A program made the translations under genes and the position numbers. A DNA stretch of 64,000 nt from contig CBDFFM010000005.1 of NCBI GenBank assembly GCA_965246785.1, positions 186,001 to 250,000 of the forward strand. Reading direction: 5' to 3'. The notes beneath the pieces were generated by a model. That model ran no database searches. It was given only the letters and a program-made list of their open reading frames with translations, and had not been told where the DNA came from. The stretch's first letter is position 1. Each line of letters starts with the position of its first letter. This document shows positions 8,534 to 16,307 of this stretch, piece by piece. The stretch comes from UBA1952 sp965246785. GTDB taxonomy: Bacteria > Bacteroidota > Bacteroidia > Chitinophagales > Chitinophagaceae.

Positions 8534-8555
8534 CCGCTCCGTCATGCCGGAGCGG
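8534..8555. repeat. Hairpin after ligA
   Basis: CCGCTCCG and CGGAGCGG pair around a six-base loop just after the ligA stop. There is no T-run, so a terminator role is uncertain. Confidence 0.45.
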
Positions 8556-8564
8556 GGAGCAATG

Positions 8565-8597
8565 CCCAGCGGCTTCGCCGTACCGACCGAATTCTCC
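8565..8597 (+). repeat. REP element copy A (degenerate)
   Basis: Contains GGCTTCGCCGTACCGACC and GAATTCTC, matching the REP family around the RAYT gene at 10280 but with the outer arm eroded. It sits directly before the nadB promoter. Confidence 0.7.
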
Positions 8598-8600
8598 CGC

Positions 8601-8608
8601 TACTTTTG
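8601..8608 (+). promoter_or_regulatory. -7 box of nadB (TACTTTTG)
   Basis: Perfect TAnnTTTG, seven bases before the nadB ATG. Confidence 0.65.
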
Positions 8609-8615
8609 AAGCCTC

Positions 8616-10214
8616 ATGCTGCAAACGGATTTTCTGGTCATCGGCTCCGGCATTGCTGGGCTCACATTCGCGGTAAAGACCGCCCGGCGCTTCCCCGACA
8701 AGTCCATCACCATCCTCACTAAAGCCGCCACCGACGAGACGAACACCAAGTACGCCCAGGGCGGCATCGCCGTGGTGAGCGATGGGGTAAGCGACTCGTT
8801 CCAAAAGCATATTGAAGACACCCTCATAGCCGGCGACGGCCTCTGCGACGAGGACATCGTGCGCATCGTGGTAGAAGAAGGCCCGCAGCGCGTTGCGGAG
8901 ATTATTGAATGGGGAACGCAGTTTGACAAAGAGCCGAGCGGCGAGTACATGCGCGGACGCGAAGGCGGCCACAGTCAGTTCCGCATCCTGCACCACAAGG
9001 ATGTGACAGGCTTTGAGATGGAGCGCGCCCTCATTGCAGAGGCGGCGCGCTACCCCAACATCGCTATCCACAACCATTGGTTTGTGGTGGACATCATCAC
9101 CCAGCACCACCTCGGCTACCTCGTCACCAAGGTGACGCCCGACATCCAGTGCTACGGCGTGTATGCTCTGAACCTGCAGACGGATGCCATTGAGAAAATC
9201 CTTGCCCGCGTAACGCTGATGGCGGCGGGCGGCACCGGCCAGGTCTATCGCACGACGACGAACCCGCGCATTGCCACCGGCGACGGCATTGCGATGGCGT
9301 ACCGTGCAAAGGCACGGGTAGAGAATATGGAGTTCATCCAATTCCACCCGACGGCGCTGTATGAGGTGGGCGTGTCGCCATCGTTTCTGATTACTGAGGC
9401 GGTGCGCGGCGATGGCGCGGTACTGCGCAATAAGGAAGGCGAAGCATTCATGGAGCGCTACGATTCGCGCAAAGACTTAGCCCCGCGTGATGTGGTAGCA
9501 CGCGCCATTGACTCGGAGATGAAGCGGAGCGGTACGGAGCATGTGTACCTGGATTGCCGCGAGATGAACTTGGAAAAATTCAAAGCGCACTTCCCGAATA
9601 TTTACGCGAAGTGTCTGAGCATTGGCATTGATGTGGCGGTGGCGATGATTCCGGTGGCACCCGCTGCGCACTATTGCTGCGGAGGCATTCAGACGGACGC
9701 GCACGGGCATTCTTCTATCCGGGCCCTTTACGCCTGCGGCGAATGTGCTTCCACAGGCCTGCATGGCGCGAACCGGCTGGCGTCTAACTCGCTGCTGGAG
9801 GCACTGGTGTTTGCGCACCGCTGTGCGGAAGATGCGGCGGCTGTCATTGATGCGACGGAGCTGCGCCCTGACGTGCCGGACTGGAATGCGGGCGGTACAC
9901 GGGAGCCGAAGGAGATGATTCTGATTACGCAAAGCCTGAAGGAGTTGCAGGCGATTATGAGCGATTACGTAGGTATTGTGCGCAACGATGTACGCTTAGA
10001 ACGTGCCATGCGGCGGATTGATTTAATCCATGCAGAGACAGAGGCGTTGTACCGCACGGCGACAATTTCACCACAATTGATGGAGTTGCGGAATCTGATT
10101 ACAATTGGGTATCTGATTGTGAAGGGGGCGACGTTTCGGAAGGAGAGCAGGGGACTGCATTACACGACAGATTATCCGGAGAAGAGCGGGCGGCGGCAGG
10201 ATGTGGTGCTGTAA
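8616..10214 (+). CDS. nadB: L-aspartate oxidase NadB
   Basis: 532 residues, the usual length. This flavoprotein oxidises L-aspartate to iminoaspartate, the first step of de novo NAD synthesis. The FAD-binding GSGIAG is at the N-terminus. Succinate-dehydrogenase-type motifs follow: KYAQGGIAVV, the active-site region EFIQFHPTALY, EAVRGDGAVLRN, and the late flavin segment ACGECASTGLHGANRLASNS. The C-terminal three-helix domain closes the protein. No nadA or nadC lies next to it, so the gene is solitary. A perfect -7 box immediately upstream supports the start. Confidence 0.97.
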   Translation: MLQTDFLVIGSGIAGLTFAVKTARRFPDKSITILTKAATDETNTKYAQGGIAVVSDGVSDSFQKHIEDTLIAGDGLCDEDIVRIVVEEGPQRVAEIIEWGTQFDKEPSGEYMRGREGGHSQFRILHHKDVTGFEMERALIAEAARYPNIAIHNHWFVVDIITQHHLGYLVTKVTPDIQCYGVYALNLQTDAIEKILARVTLMAAGGTGQVYRTTTNPRIATGDGIAMAYRAKARVENMEFIQFHPTALYEVGVSPSFLITEAVRGDGAVLRNKEGEAFMERYDSRKDLAPRDVVARAIDSEMKRSGTEHVYLDCREMNLEKFKAHFPNIYAKCLSIGIDVAVAMIPVAPAAHYCCGGIQTDAHGHSSIRALYACGECASTGLHGANRLASNSLLEALVFAHRCAEDAAAVIDATELRPDVPDWNAGGTREPKEMILITQSLKELQAIMSDYVGIVRNDVRLERAMRRIDLIHAETEALYRTATISPQLMELRNLITIGYLIVKGATFRKESRGLHYTTDYPEKSGRRQDVVL

Positions 10215-10221
10215 GCGGCGG

Positions 10222-10256
10222 GACAATTCGGTCGGTACGGCGGAGCCGGGCTGACC
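10222..10256 (-). repeat. REP element copy B, left flank of RAYT
   Basis: 35 bp starting GACAATTC followed by GGTCGGTACGGC-gga-GCCGGGCTGACC, which folds into a 12-bp imperfect hairpin. It is inverted relative to copy C across the RAYT gene. Confidence 0.9.
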
Positions 10257-10267
10257 CTATTCACCAA

Positions 10268-10275
10268 TATCTTTA
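10268..10275 (+). promoter_or_regulatory. -7 box of RAYT (TATCTTTA)
   Basis: TAnnTTT match ending in A, four bases before the transposase ATG at 10280. Confidence 0.45.
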
Positions 10276-10279
10276 AACC

Positions 10280-10882
10280 ATGTACTTCACCGAAGGCGAG
10301 TTGTACCATGTTTTCAACCGGGGCAACAACAAGCAAACGATTTTCTTCAAGGAAGATGATTATCTATTGTTCTTACGGAAAGTCAAGGCAGAAATTGCGC
10401 CTTACTGTGAGATACTTTGCTGGTGCCTGATGCCAAATCATTTTCATTTTATGATAAGAGCTACTGAAGAAAGTTGCCGGGAGCTACCCGCCTATGGCGG
10501 TAAACCAATGCAAGCGCTCGCAGCAAAGATTGGCAGGCTGCTTAGTAGCTATTCGCAGTACATCAATGCAGCGCAGGGCAGAACCGGCTCACTTTTTCAG
10601 CAGAGAACAGAAGCAAAGCCCTTTACTGAAATGATGCGGCTGGCCAATTTTCATGGCACCATTCAGAAGTATGTAATTAACCTCATGCACTACATTCACC
10701 AAAATCCCGTTCGCGCAGGTTTGGCTCAGAAGATGGAGGATTGGCAGTATTCTTCTTTTCGGGACTTAGCCGGAATCCGGAATGGAAAGCTTTGCGCTAT
10801 GGATGCGCTGATGGAGTTTACAGGCTATGACTTAAGCACATTTTATCAAGATAGCTATGATGCTTTGAATCGGAACTTCTAA
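10280..10882 (+). CDS. REP-associated tyrosine transposase (RAYT, Y1 family)
   Basis: 200 residues. RAYTs are single-domain HUH endonucleases related to IS200/IS605 TnpA that cut single-stranded REP DNA. The N-terminus YHVFNRGNNKQTIFF is typical. The HUH pair is H54-F-H56 in MPNHFHFMIR. The candidate nucleophile is Y91 or Y94 in SSYSQYINAAQGRTGSLFQQ, and the tail YIHQNPVRAGL is conserved. Both sides carry a 35-bp REP in inverted orientation at distances of 23 and 7 bases, the arrangement reported for RAYT genes elsewhere. There is no partner gene and no classical IS end. All motifs look intact, so it is probably active or was recently. Confidence 0.93.
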   Translation: MYFTEGELYHVFNRGNNKQTIFFKEDDYLLFLRKVKAEIAPYCEILCWCLMPNHFHFMIRATEESCRELPAYGGKPMQALAAKIGRLLSSYSQYINAAQGRTGSLFQQRTEAKPFTEMMRLANFHGTIQKYVINLMHYIHQNPVRAGLAQKMEDWQYSSFRDLAGIRNGKLCAMDALMEFTGYDLSTFYQDSYDALNRNF

Positions 10883-10889
10883 AAATTTG

Positions 10890-10924
10890 GGTCAGCCCGG
10901 CTGCGCCGTACCGACCGAATTGTC
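10890..10924 (+). repeat. REP element copy C, right flank of RAYT
   Basis: Reverse complement of copy B apart from loop bases. It ends exactly at the stop codon of the ABC transporter gene (TGA at 10925-10927, minus strand, followed by GACAATTC). Confidence 0.9.
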
Positions 10925-12709
10925 TCACGCCATCGCCCGCTCCCGTTTCCCTTCCTTTCGCTCTCCAATCTGCTGCCGCCACATGGCATAGTACAGTCCT
11001 TTTTCTTCCAGCAGGCTCATGTGCGTGCCCGTTTCTACGATATGGCCGCGCTCCAGCACATAGATACGGTCGGCGTGCATGATGGTGGAGAGGCGGTGAG
11101 CAATCATGACCGTAATGTGCTCGCGGCGGTCGGTGATGTCGCGGATGGTTTGGGAGATTTCTTCTTCGGTCAGGGAATCCAGCGCAGAGGTGGCCTCGTC
11201 AAAAATCATCAGTCGCGGATGGCGCAACAGAGCGCGGGCTATGCTGAGGCGCTGGCGCTCGCCGCCGGAAAGTTTCAGGCCGCCTTCGCCGATTACCGTC
11301 TGAATGCCGTGCTCCGCGCGGGAGAGCAAATTGTTGCCGGCTGACTTGGCAATTACATCCAGCACTTCATCGTCACTTGCGCCGGGATTTACGAAGAGCA
11401 AATTTTCCTTTATGGTGCCGGAGAAAAGCTGTGTATCCTGCGTTACAAAACCAAGTTGGTGCCGCAGCTCATCAAAGTCAATGGCGGAGTCGCGGTGATT
11501 GTTGTAGTAAATGGCGCCTTCATTCGGATGGTACAGGCCTACGAGCAGCTTCACAAGAGTAGTCTTGCCGGAACCGGACGGCCCTACAAATGCTACGGTT
11601 TCACCCAGCTTTACATCAAAGGAAACGTTTTGCAGCGCAGGCTTTGTTGCGGATTGATGCTGGAAGGAAACACTGTCAAAGCGCAGGCTGTTTACTGCAT
11701 TAATCACTTCCGGCTTCGCCGGCTTCACCTCAATCGGCTTGGCCATAAGCGTCTCCAGATTATTCAATGAGGCTTGTGCTTCACGCCAGGAAAGAATAAT
11801 ATTTCCCAGCTCTTGCAGCGGCCCGAAGATGAAGAAGGAGTAGAATTGCATCATTATCATCTGTCCCACGCTCAGCCTGTCTTTAAAGACGAAGAAGAGG
11901 AGCGTGAACATGATGCACTGCTGCAGGAAATTGACAAACGTGCCTTGCACGAATGAGATAGAGCGGATGCTCTTCACCTTGCGCAATTCCAGCTTTAGAA
12001 TTTTGAACGTCGTTGCATTCAAGCGGCGGATTTCCTGGCCGGTAAGCCCGAGGGATTTCACCAACTCAATATTGCGCAGCGATTCTGTAGTAGAGCCGGC
12101 CAGCGCATTTGTCTCACCGACGATGCTTTTCTGAATGGTCTTAATCTTCTTGCTTAAAACGCTTGTAAGCAAGCCCAGCACAACAGCGCCAACCAGATAA
12201 ATCAGCGGCAGAATCGGTGTGATGCGGTAAGCAATAATCACGACGAACACAATTCCTACAATCGTCGCAAAAAGCACGTTTACGAAGTTGTTGATGAACT
12301 TCTCATTGTCGGAGCGCACCTTTTGCAACACTGACAACGTTTCGCCGCTGCGCTGGTCTTCAAAGTCTGCGAAGGGAAGGCGCAAGGCGTGTTTGAGGCT
12401 ATCGGTGTAAAGCTGCGCGCCGAACTTCTGGATAATCACGTTCACCACATAATCCTGAAAGGCTTTGGCGATGCGCGATACCATTGCTGCGCCGATAATC
12501 AGGCCCAACCCAAGCAATATGCCGTGGAAGAAGCCGGTACTGTCGCCCGCCGCGCGGAAAACTCCGGCCTTGTTCGCGTAAGGGTCAATGATGTAATGCC
12601 CGAGGATGTAGGGATTGAGCAGCGAGAAAACCTGATTGACCGACACAAGGAATAACGCAAGCGCTATCATGCCCTTGTAAGGCTTCAGGTATTGCAGTAA
12701 AAGTTTCAT
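10925..12709 (-). CDS. ABC exporter half-transporter (MsbA/multidrug type)
   Basis: 594 residues. A six-helix transmembrane domain spans about residues 1-310. The nucleotide-binding domain follows with Walker A GPSGSGKTT (376-384), a Q-loop at FVTQDTQLFSG, signature LSGGERQRLSIARAL (480 on), Walker B LMIFDEATSALD (500 on) and the H-loop IAHRLST. Half-size fusions of this order work as homodimers exporting lipids, drugs or peptides; substrate is unknown. The C-terminal residues are highly charged (GERKEGKRERAMA). A -7 box TACCTTTA lies ten bases upstream of the start, so it is probably transcribed alone. Confidence 0.95.
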   Translation of the reverse strand: MKLLLQYLKPYKGMIALALFLVSVNQVFSLLNPYILGHYIIDPYANKAGVFRAAGDSTGFFHGILLGLGLIIGAAMVSRIAKAFQDYVVNVIIQKFGAQLYTDSLKHALRLPFADFEDQRSGETLSVLQKVRSDNEKFINNFVNVLFATIVGIVFVVIIAYRITPILPLIYLVGAVVLGLLTSVLSKKIKTIQKSIVGETNALAGSTTESLRNIELVKSLGLTGQEIRRLNATTFKILKLELRKVKSIRSISFVQGTFVNFLQQCIMFTLLFFVFKDRLSVGQMIMMQFYSFFIFGPLQELGNIILSWREAQASLNNLETLMAKPIEVKPAKPEVINAVNSLRFDSVSFQHQSATKPALQNVSFDVKLGETVAFVGPSGSGKTTLVKLLVGLYHPNEGAIYYNNHRDSAIDFDELRHQLGFVTQDTQLFSGTIKENLLFVNPGASDDEVLDVIAKSAGNNLLSRAEHGIQTVIGEGGLKLSGGERQRLSIARALLRHPRLMIFDEATSALDSLTEEEISQTIRDITDRREHITVMIAHRLSTIMHADRIYVLERGHIVETGTHMSLLEEKGLYYAMWRQQIGERKEGKRERAMA

Positions 12710-12718
12710 AGGGAATAA

Positions 12719-12726
12719 TAAAGGTA
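12719..12726 (-). promoter_or_regulatory. -7 box of the ABC exporter (TACCTTTA)
   Basis: One mismatch from TAnnTTTG on the minus strand, nine bases before the ATG at 12709. Confidence 0.5.
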
Positions 12727-12769
12727 ACGCTCGCGGTGGCCGTGCGGTTTATATGCCCATAAATGGAAA

Positions 12770-12804
12770 GGTCAGCCCGGCTTTGCCGTACCGACCGAAT
12801 TGTC
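12770..12804 (+). repeat. REP element copy D, inside the end of the NUDIX gene
   Basis: 35 bp identical to copy C except in the loop. Read on the minus strand it encodes the final residues DNSVGTAKPG and the TGA stop of the NUDIX gene. Confidence 0.9.
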
Positions 12805-13209
12805 TCGCAGCATCCGGCCTATAATCCGGTCAATGGGAAGCGTAAAAGTGTCTTCACTCACTTCTGCCAGCGACATCCAATACGTTCGTTCGTTTGCTTC
12901 ATTGTTTTGAATAATGGCCGCCGCATTTGCCGCAATGAGGTAGTAAATAGAAATCACCTGCGAATCGTCAAAGGCGCTTTGCTGGAAGAAATCGGTGGTG
13001 TAGAAATGGGCCAGTACTTCAATCGCCAATCCCAATTCTTCCATCCATTCCCGCTTCAGACCATCAATAGTGCCTTCCCCCAATTCCAGTCCGCCGCCGG
13101 GCAGCTTTATCACCCGCTTGCCGCGAATTGTTTCCTCATTCACCAACAAGTGGCCATCCGAAATCAAGATGCCATATACGCGGACATTAAAGCGCAAAGG
13201 CTTCTCCAT
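12772..13209 (-). CDS. NUDIX hydrolase
   Basis: 145 residues from the ATG at 13209, which overlaps the corA TGA (TGATG). The Nudix box GGGLELGEGTIDGLKREWME then ELGL matches GX5EX7REUXEEXGU, so hydrolysis of a nucleoside diphosphate derivative is expected; the substrate is unknown. The domain begins LRFNVRVYGILISDGHLLVN. The last ~10 codons and stop come from a REP element, replacing the original C-terminus. Translational coupling with corA is likely. A GTG nine bases upstream is an alternative start. Confidence 0.9.
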   Translation of the reverse strand: MEKPLRFNVRVYGILISDGHLLVNEETIRGKRVIKLPGGGLELGEGTIDGLKREWMEELGLAIEVLAHFYTTDFFQQSAFDDSQVISIYYLIAANAAAIIQNNEANERTYWMSLAEVSEDTFTLPIDRIIGRMLRDNSVGTAKPG

Positions 13210-14150
13210 CAGAACCACTTCTTCTTATTAAAATACAGGCTCAGCATGATGGACAACAGCACAGAGATGGCCAGCGCGGCATAGAATCCTCTCACCGTAT
13301 TCTCGCCTGGGAAGACCACGTTCATCCCGTAAAAAGCAGCCACCAGCGCGGGCACTGACAGGATAATCGTAATCGCCGTCAGGCGCTTGATGACGATGTT
13401 CATGTTGTTGTTAATGATGCTCGCAAAGGCATCCAGCGACGAAGACAGGATATTCGTGTAGGTATTCGCCATTTCCAAGGCCTGGCTGTATTCCACAATC
13501 AGGTCGGTTAAGAATTCCGCTTCGTCCTCATCGCACTGCAGGAAGTTGGTGCGCTCCATCTTCATCAGCAGCAGCTCATCGCTTCGCAGGGCTGTGATGA
13601 GATATACAAGACTCTTCTGCACCCGCATCAGCGCCAGCAGCTCCTCATTCCGGTTGGAGTCATAGAGCTTTTGCTCAAAGTCGTTGCGGCGATGATTGAT
13701 TTCTTTCAGCACGTCCATGAAGTCCACAACCACCTTTTCAAACACCTTCAGCACCATCATATTCGGTCGCTCCGGGTGGCGCTTGGCAAACGTTGTAAGG
13801 AAACGGCGGATGGCGACATTCTCAAACGAATTGACCGTCACCACCTGATTGCGCTCCGTGATGATAATGGCAATCGGGATGGTGATGTAATAAGCATCAC
13901 TTTCATTGAGCGACTTATTCTCTACGGGCGTCTTGAGGATGATGAGCTTCACGCCATCGGCCAGCTCATAGCGGCTGCGTTCCTCAATATCCAGGGTGTC
14001 CGTCAGGAAGTCGTGCGGAATGTGAAGCTTCTCGCTCAGGTTGTTGATTTCCTCCGTCTGGAATGGCGGCGATACATTCACCCAGTTGGCGCCGTCGGGC
14101 TCTTCTACTTCCAGCGTTTGTCGGTTCAGATTCTTGTAAGACTGTATCAC
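13209..14150 (-). CDS. CorA-family divalent cation transporter
   Basis: 313 residues. An N-terminal cytoplasmic alpha/beta domain and long helix lead into two C-terminal transmembrane helices, about residues 255-275 and 287-307. The pore signature YGMNV lies between them, and the basic tail FNKKKWF closes the protein. CorA pentamers carry Mg2+ (or Co2+/Ni2+/Zn2+) into the cytoplasm. The start is a GTG at 14150; a near-consensus box TAACTTGC lies at 14156-14163 on the minus strand. The gene is followed with one-base overlap by the NUDIX gene. Confidence 0.93.
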   Translation of the reverse strand: MIQSYKNLNRQTLEVEEPDGANWVNVSPPFQTEEINNLSEKLHIPHDFLTDTLDIEERSRYELADGVKLIILKTPVENKSLNESDAYYITIPIAIIITERNQVVTVNSFENVAIRRFLTTFAKRHPERPNMMVLKVFEKVVVDFMDVLKEINHRRNDFEQKLYDSNRNEELLALMRVQKSLVYLITALRSDELLLMKMERTNFLQCDEDEAEFLTDLIVEYSQALEMANTYTNILSSSLDAFASIINNNMNIVIKRLTAITIILSVPALVAAFYGMNVVFPGENTVRGFYAALAISVLLSIMLSLYFNKKKWF

Positions 14151-14208
14151 GGCTGCAAGTTAGAACACCCCGCGCCAGCATTCTGATATGCCCCAAATTG
14201 CCTTCCCT

Positions 14209-14216
14209 TATTTTTG
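14209..14216 (+). promoter_or_regulatory. -7 box of fbp (TATTTTTG)
   Basis: Perfect TAnnTTTG, 18 bases before the ATG at 14235. Confidence 0.65.
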
Positions 14217-14234
14217 CATTATTAATTGAAGCCC

Positions 14235-15251
14235 ATGATAAACACTACCCGCAAGCTGATTACGATGGACGAGTTTACCATCCAGGAGACCCGTCAGTTC
14301 CCGCAGGCCACCGGCGAGCTTTCCGGACTGCTGCGCGACATAGGCCTTGCCTGCAAGCTCATCAATAAGCAGGTGATGAAGGCAGGCCTCGTAGAAGGCA
14401 TCATGGGCTCGCACGGCGCTACCAATGTGCAGGGCGAGGAGCAGATGAAGCTGGATGTCTATGCCGATGAAACCCTTATCAACGTCCTCCGCAACTCCGA
14501 CGATTGCGCCGGCGTGGCTTCTGAGGAAAACGACCACATCGTCTGCTTTGACGATGAGTACAGCAAGCAGAGCAAATACGTCGTCCTCTTTGACCCGCTG
14601 GACGGCTCCTCCAATATTGATTGCAACGCCCCAATCGGCACCATCTTCGCCATATACCGCCGCGTATCGCCGCTCGGTGAATGCTGCGCGGAGGAAGACT
14701 TTCTGCAGCCCGGCAAGGCGCTTATGGCCGCCGGATATGTTATCTACGGCTCCTCCACCATGCTTGTATATGCCACGCGCCTTGGCGTGAACGGCTTCAC
14801 GCTGGAGCCTTCTATTGGCGAGTTTTGCCTCTCGCATCCCGACATCAAGTGCAGGGAGCAGGGCAAAATCTACTCCATCAATCAGGGCAACTGGAGCAAA
14901 TTCTCCGACGGCATCCGCAGCTACCTCACCCGCTGCATGGACGAGGTAAAAACCCACCGCTACATCGGCTCCATGGTGGCCGATATGCACCGCACCCTCA
15001 TCAAAGGCGGCATCTTCATGTATCCCGCCGACACGAGCGCCAAAAAGGGCAAGCTTCGCCTGATGTATGAATGCAATCCAATGGCCTTCCTCGTAGAAGC
15101 CGCCGGAGGCGCCGCCACTACAGGCGAAATGCGCGTCCTTGATGTTGCGCCTACCGAGCTGCACCAGCGCGTGCCCATCTTGATTGGCTCAAAGCGGATG
15201 GTAGAAGAGGCGGTGGCATGCTTGAAGGCGGAAGCTACCGCGGCCGTTTAG
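14235..15251 (+). CDS. fbp: Class 1 fructose-1,6-bisphosphatase
   Basis: 338 residues, matching class 1 enzymes. It hydrolyses fructose 1,6-bisphosphate in gluconeogenesis. Metal-site motifs SEENDHIV and FDPLDGSSNIDCN are present, as are the substrate-binding MVADMHRTLIKGGIFMYP and the late EAAGGAATTG. The start is the ATG at 14235, after a perfect -7 box; a TTG nine bases earlier is in frame but unlikely. No glycolytic neighbour adjoins it, although gpmI is 1 kb away on the other strand. Confidence 0.96.
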   Translation: MINTTRKLITMDEFTIQETRQFPQATGELSGLLRDIGLACKLINKQVMKAGLVEGIMGSHGATNVQGEEQMKLDVYADETLINVLRNSDDCAGVASEENDHIVCFDDEYSKQSKYVVLFDPLDGSSNIDCNAPIGTIFAIYRRVSPLGECCAEEDFLQPGKALMAAGYVIYGSSTMLVYATRLGVNGFTLEPSIGEFCLSHPDIKCREQGKIYSINQGNWSKFSDGIRSYLTRCMDEVKTHRYIGSMVADMHRTLIKGGIFMYPADTSAKKGKLRLMYECNPMAFLVEAAGGAATTGEMRVLDVAPTELHQRVPILIGSKRMVEEAVACLKAEATAAV

Positions 15252-15269
15252 GATTTTTTTGTTTGTCAG

Positions 15270-15336
15270 CGTTCGGTTCGCTATGTAGCTGCCGTTGCGT
15301 CGCACGTTTTAGGGTTCGTCAGTCTGTCGGGCTTTT
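15270..15336 (+). repeat. Dispersed ~67-bp repeat, copy 2
   Basis: Partner of the repeat at 5308-5374, same orientation, just after the fbp stop. The ends GTTCGGTTCGCT and CTTTTT are conserved. Confidence 0.65.
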
Positions 15337-15384
15337 TGCATTCACAAGGGGTTACCGTCTTTTCATCACAAATAGCATTTCATC

Positions 15385-15642
15385 GTGGACGAAATCCGCA
15401 TCAATTGTCCCAAGTGCAGTTGGGAACCTCAAGTATATTCACATTGGCAATGCACTTGCAAGCACAGATGGAATACGTTTGATACCGGCGGCCGTTGCCC
15501 GATGTGTACCACCGTGTGGGAAGACACGCAATGTCTTAGTTGTAATCTATGGAGTCCTCACCTTGACTGGTACAATGGTTTGGAGGACATTATCCGGCAA
15601 TTAAAGAAGGAAATAGAGGAGAGCTGGTTGGCGACTGCTTAG
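15385..15642 (+). CDS. Small zinc-ribbon protein (85 aa)
   Basis: 85 residues from a GTG start. Four cysteine pairs (CPKC at 9-12, CTC, CPMC, CLSC) make two zinc-ribbon knuckles with tryptophans between them (HWQCTCKHRWNTFDTGGRCP). A helical C-terminus rich in charge follows (LEDIIRQLKKEIEE). I have seen similar short proteins in Chitinophagaceae, always unnamed. A nucleic-acid or protein-binding role is plausible but unproven. It stands alone between fbp and a lysine-rich hypothetical gene. Confidence 0.75.
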   Translation: MDEIRINCPKCSWEPQVYSHWQCTCKHRWNTFDTGGRCPMCTTVWEDTQCLSCNLWSPHLDWYNGLEDIIRQLKKEIEESWLATA

Positions 15643-15873
15643 GGTTTCCTGTTTTATTGCTGCATTTGGTAATTACGTCTGCCATCTCCCTAAAACAATC
15701 TGCAATCACCCATGGTCATGCACAAGAATCGCCAATTCATGCACATGATTTGTCGTTTCTTGCTACATAATCTACGATTATTGTGCATTCCGTGGCCATC
15801 TTTCACATGATGTGACATTTCCTGCAGGTTTTTTCTAAATTAGCGCATCTTTGATCCAAAAAAATTCAGCAAT

Positions 15874-16254
15874 ATGGCCGGAAAAACAGCAGGTAGAATC
15901 CTCACTACCAAAAACGCCCAAGACACCACCGACCTCGCCAAGGCCATCTACACCAGGCATCAGGCAGACGGCAAAGATTCTATCCTCAATCTGCTGGAAG
16001 GCGCTCAGTGGTCGGAGATAGGCCCAAAAGTTCAGGCCGCTGCCGACCAGAATAAGCTCGCCCTTGACCTCAAGCGCCAAATGGAAGAGGCCTTCGCGAA
16101 GCGCGACCAGATGCTCGCCCCCATCACCGCCATCAACAATGCCAGCAAAAAGCTCCTTAAAGGCAAGTATGCCTCCAACCCCAAAAAGCTCGGTGACTGG
16201 GGCTTCAATGTGGACGACAGCCCGGCCAAGCCGCGCGCAAAGAAGAGCGCGTAG
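15874..16254 (+). CDS. Hypothetical helical protein with Lys/Pro-rich tail (126 aa)
   Basis: 126 residues, mostly predicted helix (AAADQNKLALDLKRQMEEAF), ending in KKLGDWGFNVDDSPAKPRAK. No membrane segment or signal peptide. The architecture, a helical bundle then a short basic C-terminus, parallels the unrelated-looking gene at 51679-52074. A box GCATCTTTG, close to the -7 consensus, lies about 20 bases upstream of the ATG. The upstream 230 bases (15643-15873) hold repeated TGCACA/CATG words but no gene. Function unknown. Confidence 0.75.
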   Translation: MAGKTAGRILTTKNAQDTTDLAKAIYTRHQADGKDSILNLLEGAQWSEIGPKVQAAADQNKLALDLKRQMEEAFAKRDQMLAPITAINNASKKLLKGKYASNPKKLGDWGFNVDDSPAKPRAKKSA

Positions 16255-16272
16255 ATCGTGAATGCCTTTAAA

Positions 16273-16307
16273 GGTCAGTCCGCCTGATGCGTACCGACCG
16301 GATTACT
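16273..16307 (+). repeat. REP element copy E (diverged), end of gpmI
   Basis: GGTCAGTCC...GTACCGACCGGATTACT aligns with the REP family. It encodes the last codons and TGA of gpmI on the minus strand. Confidence 0.75.
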
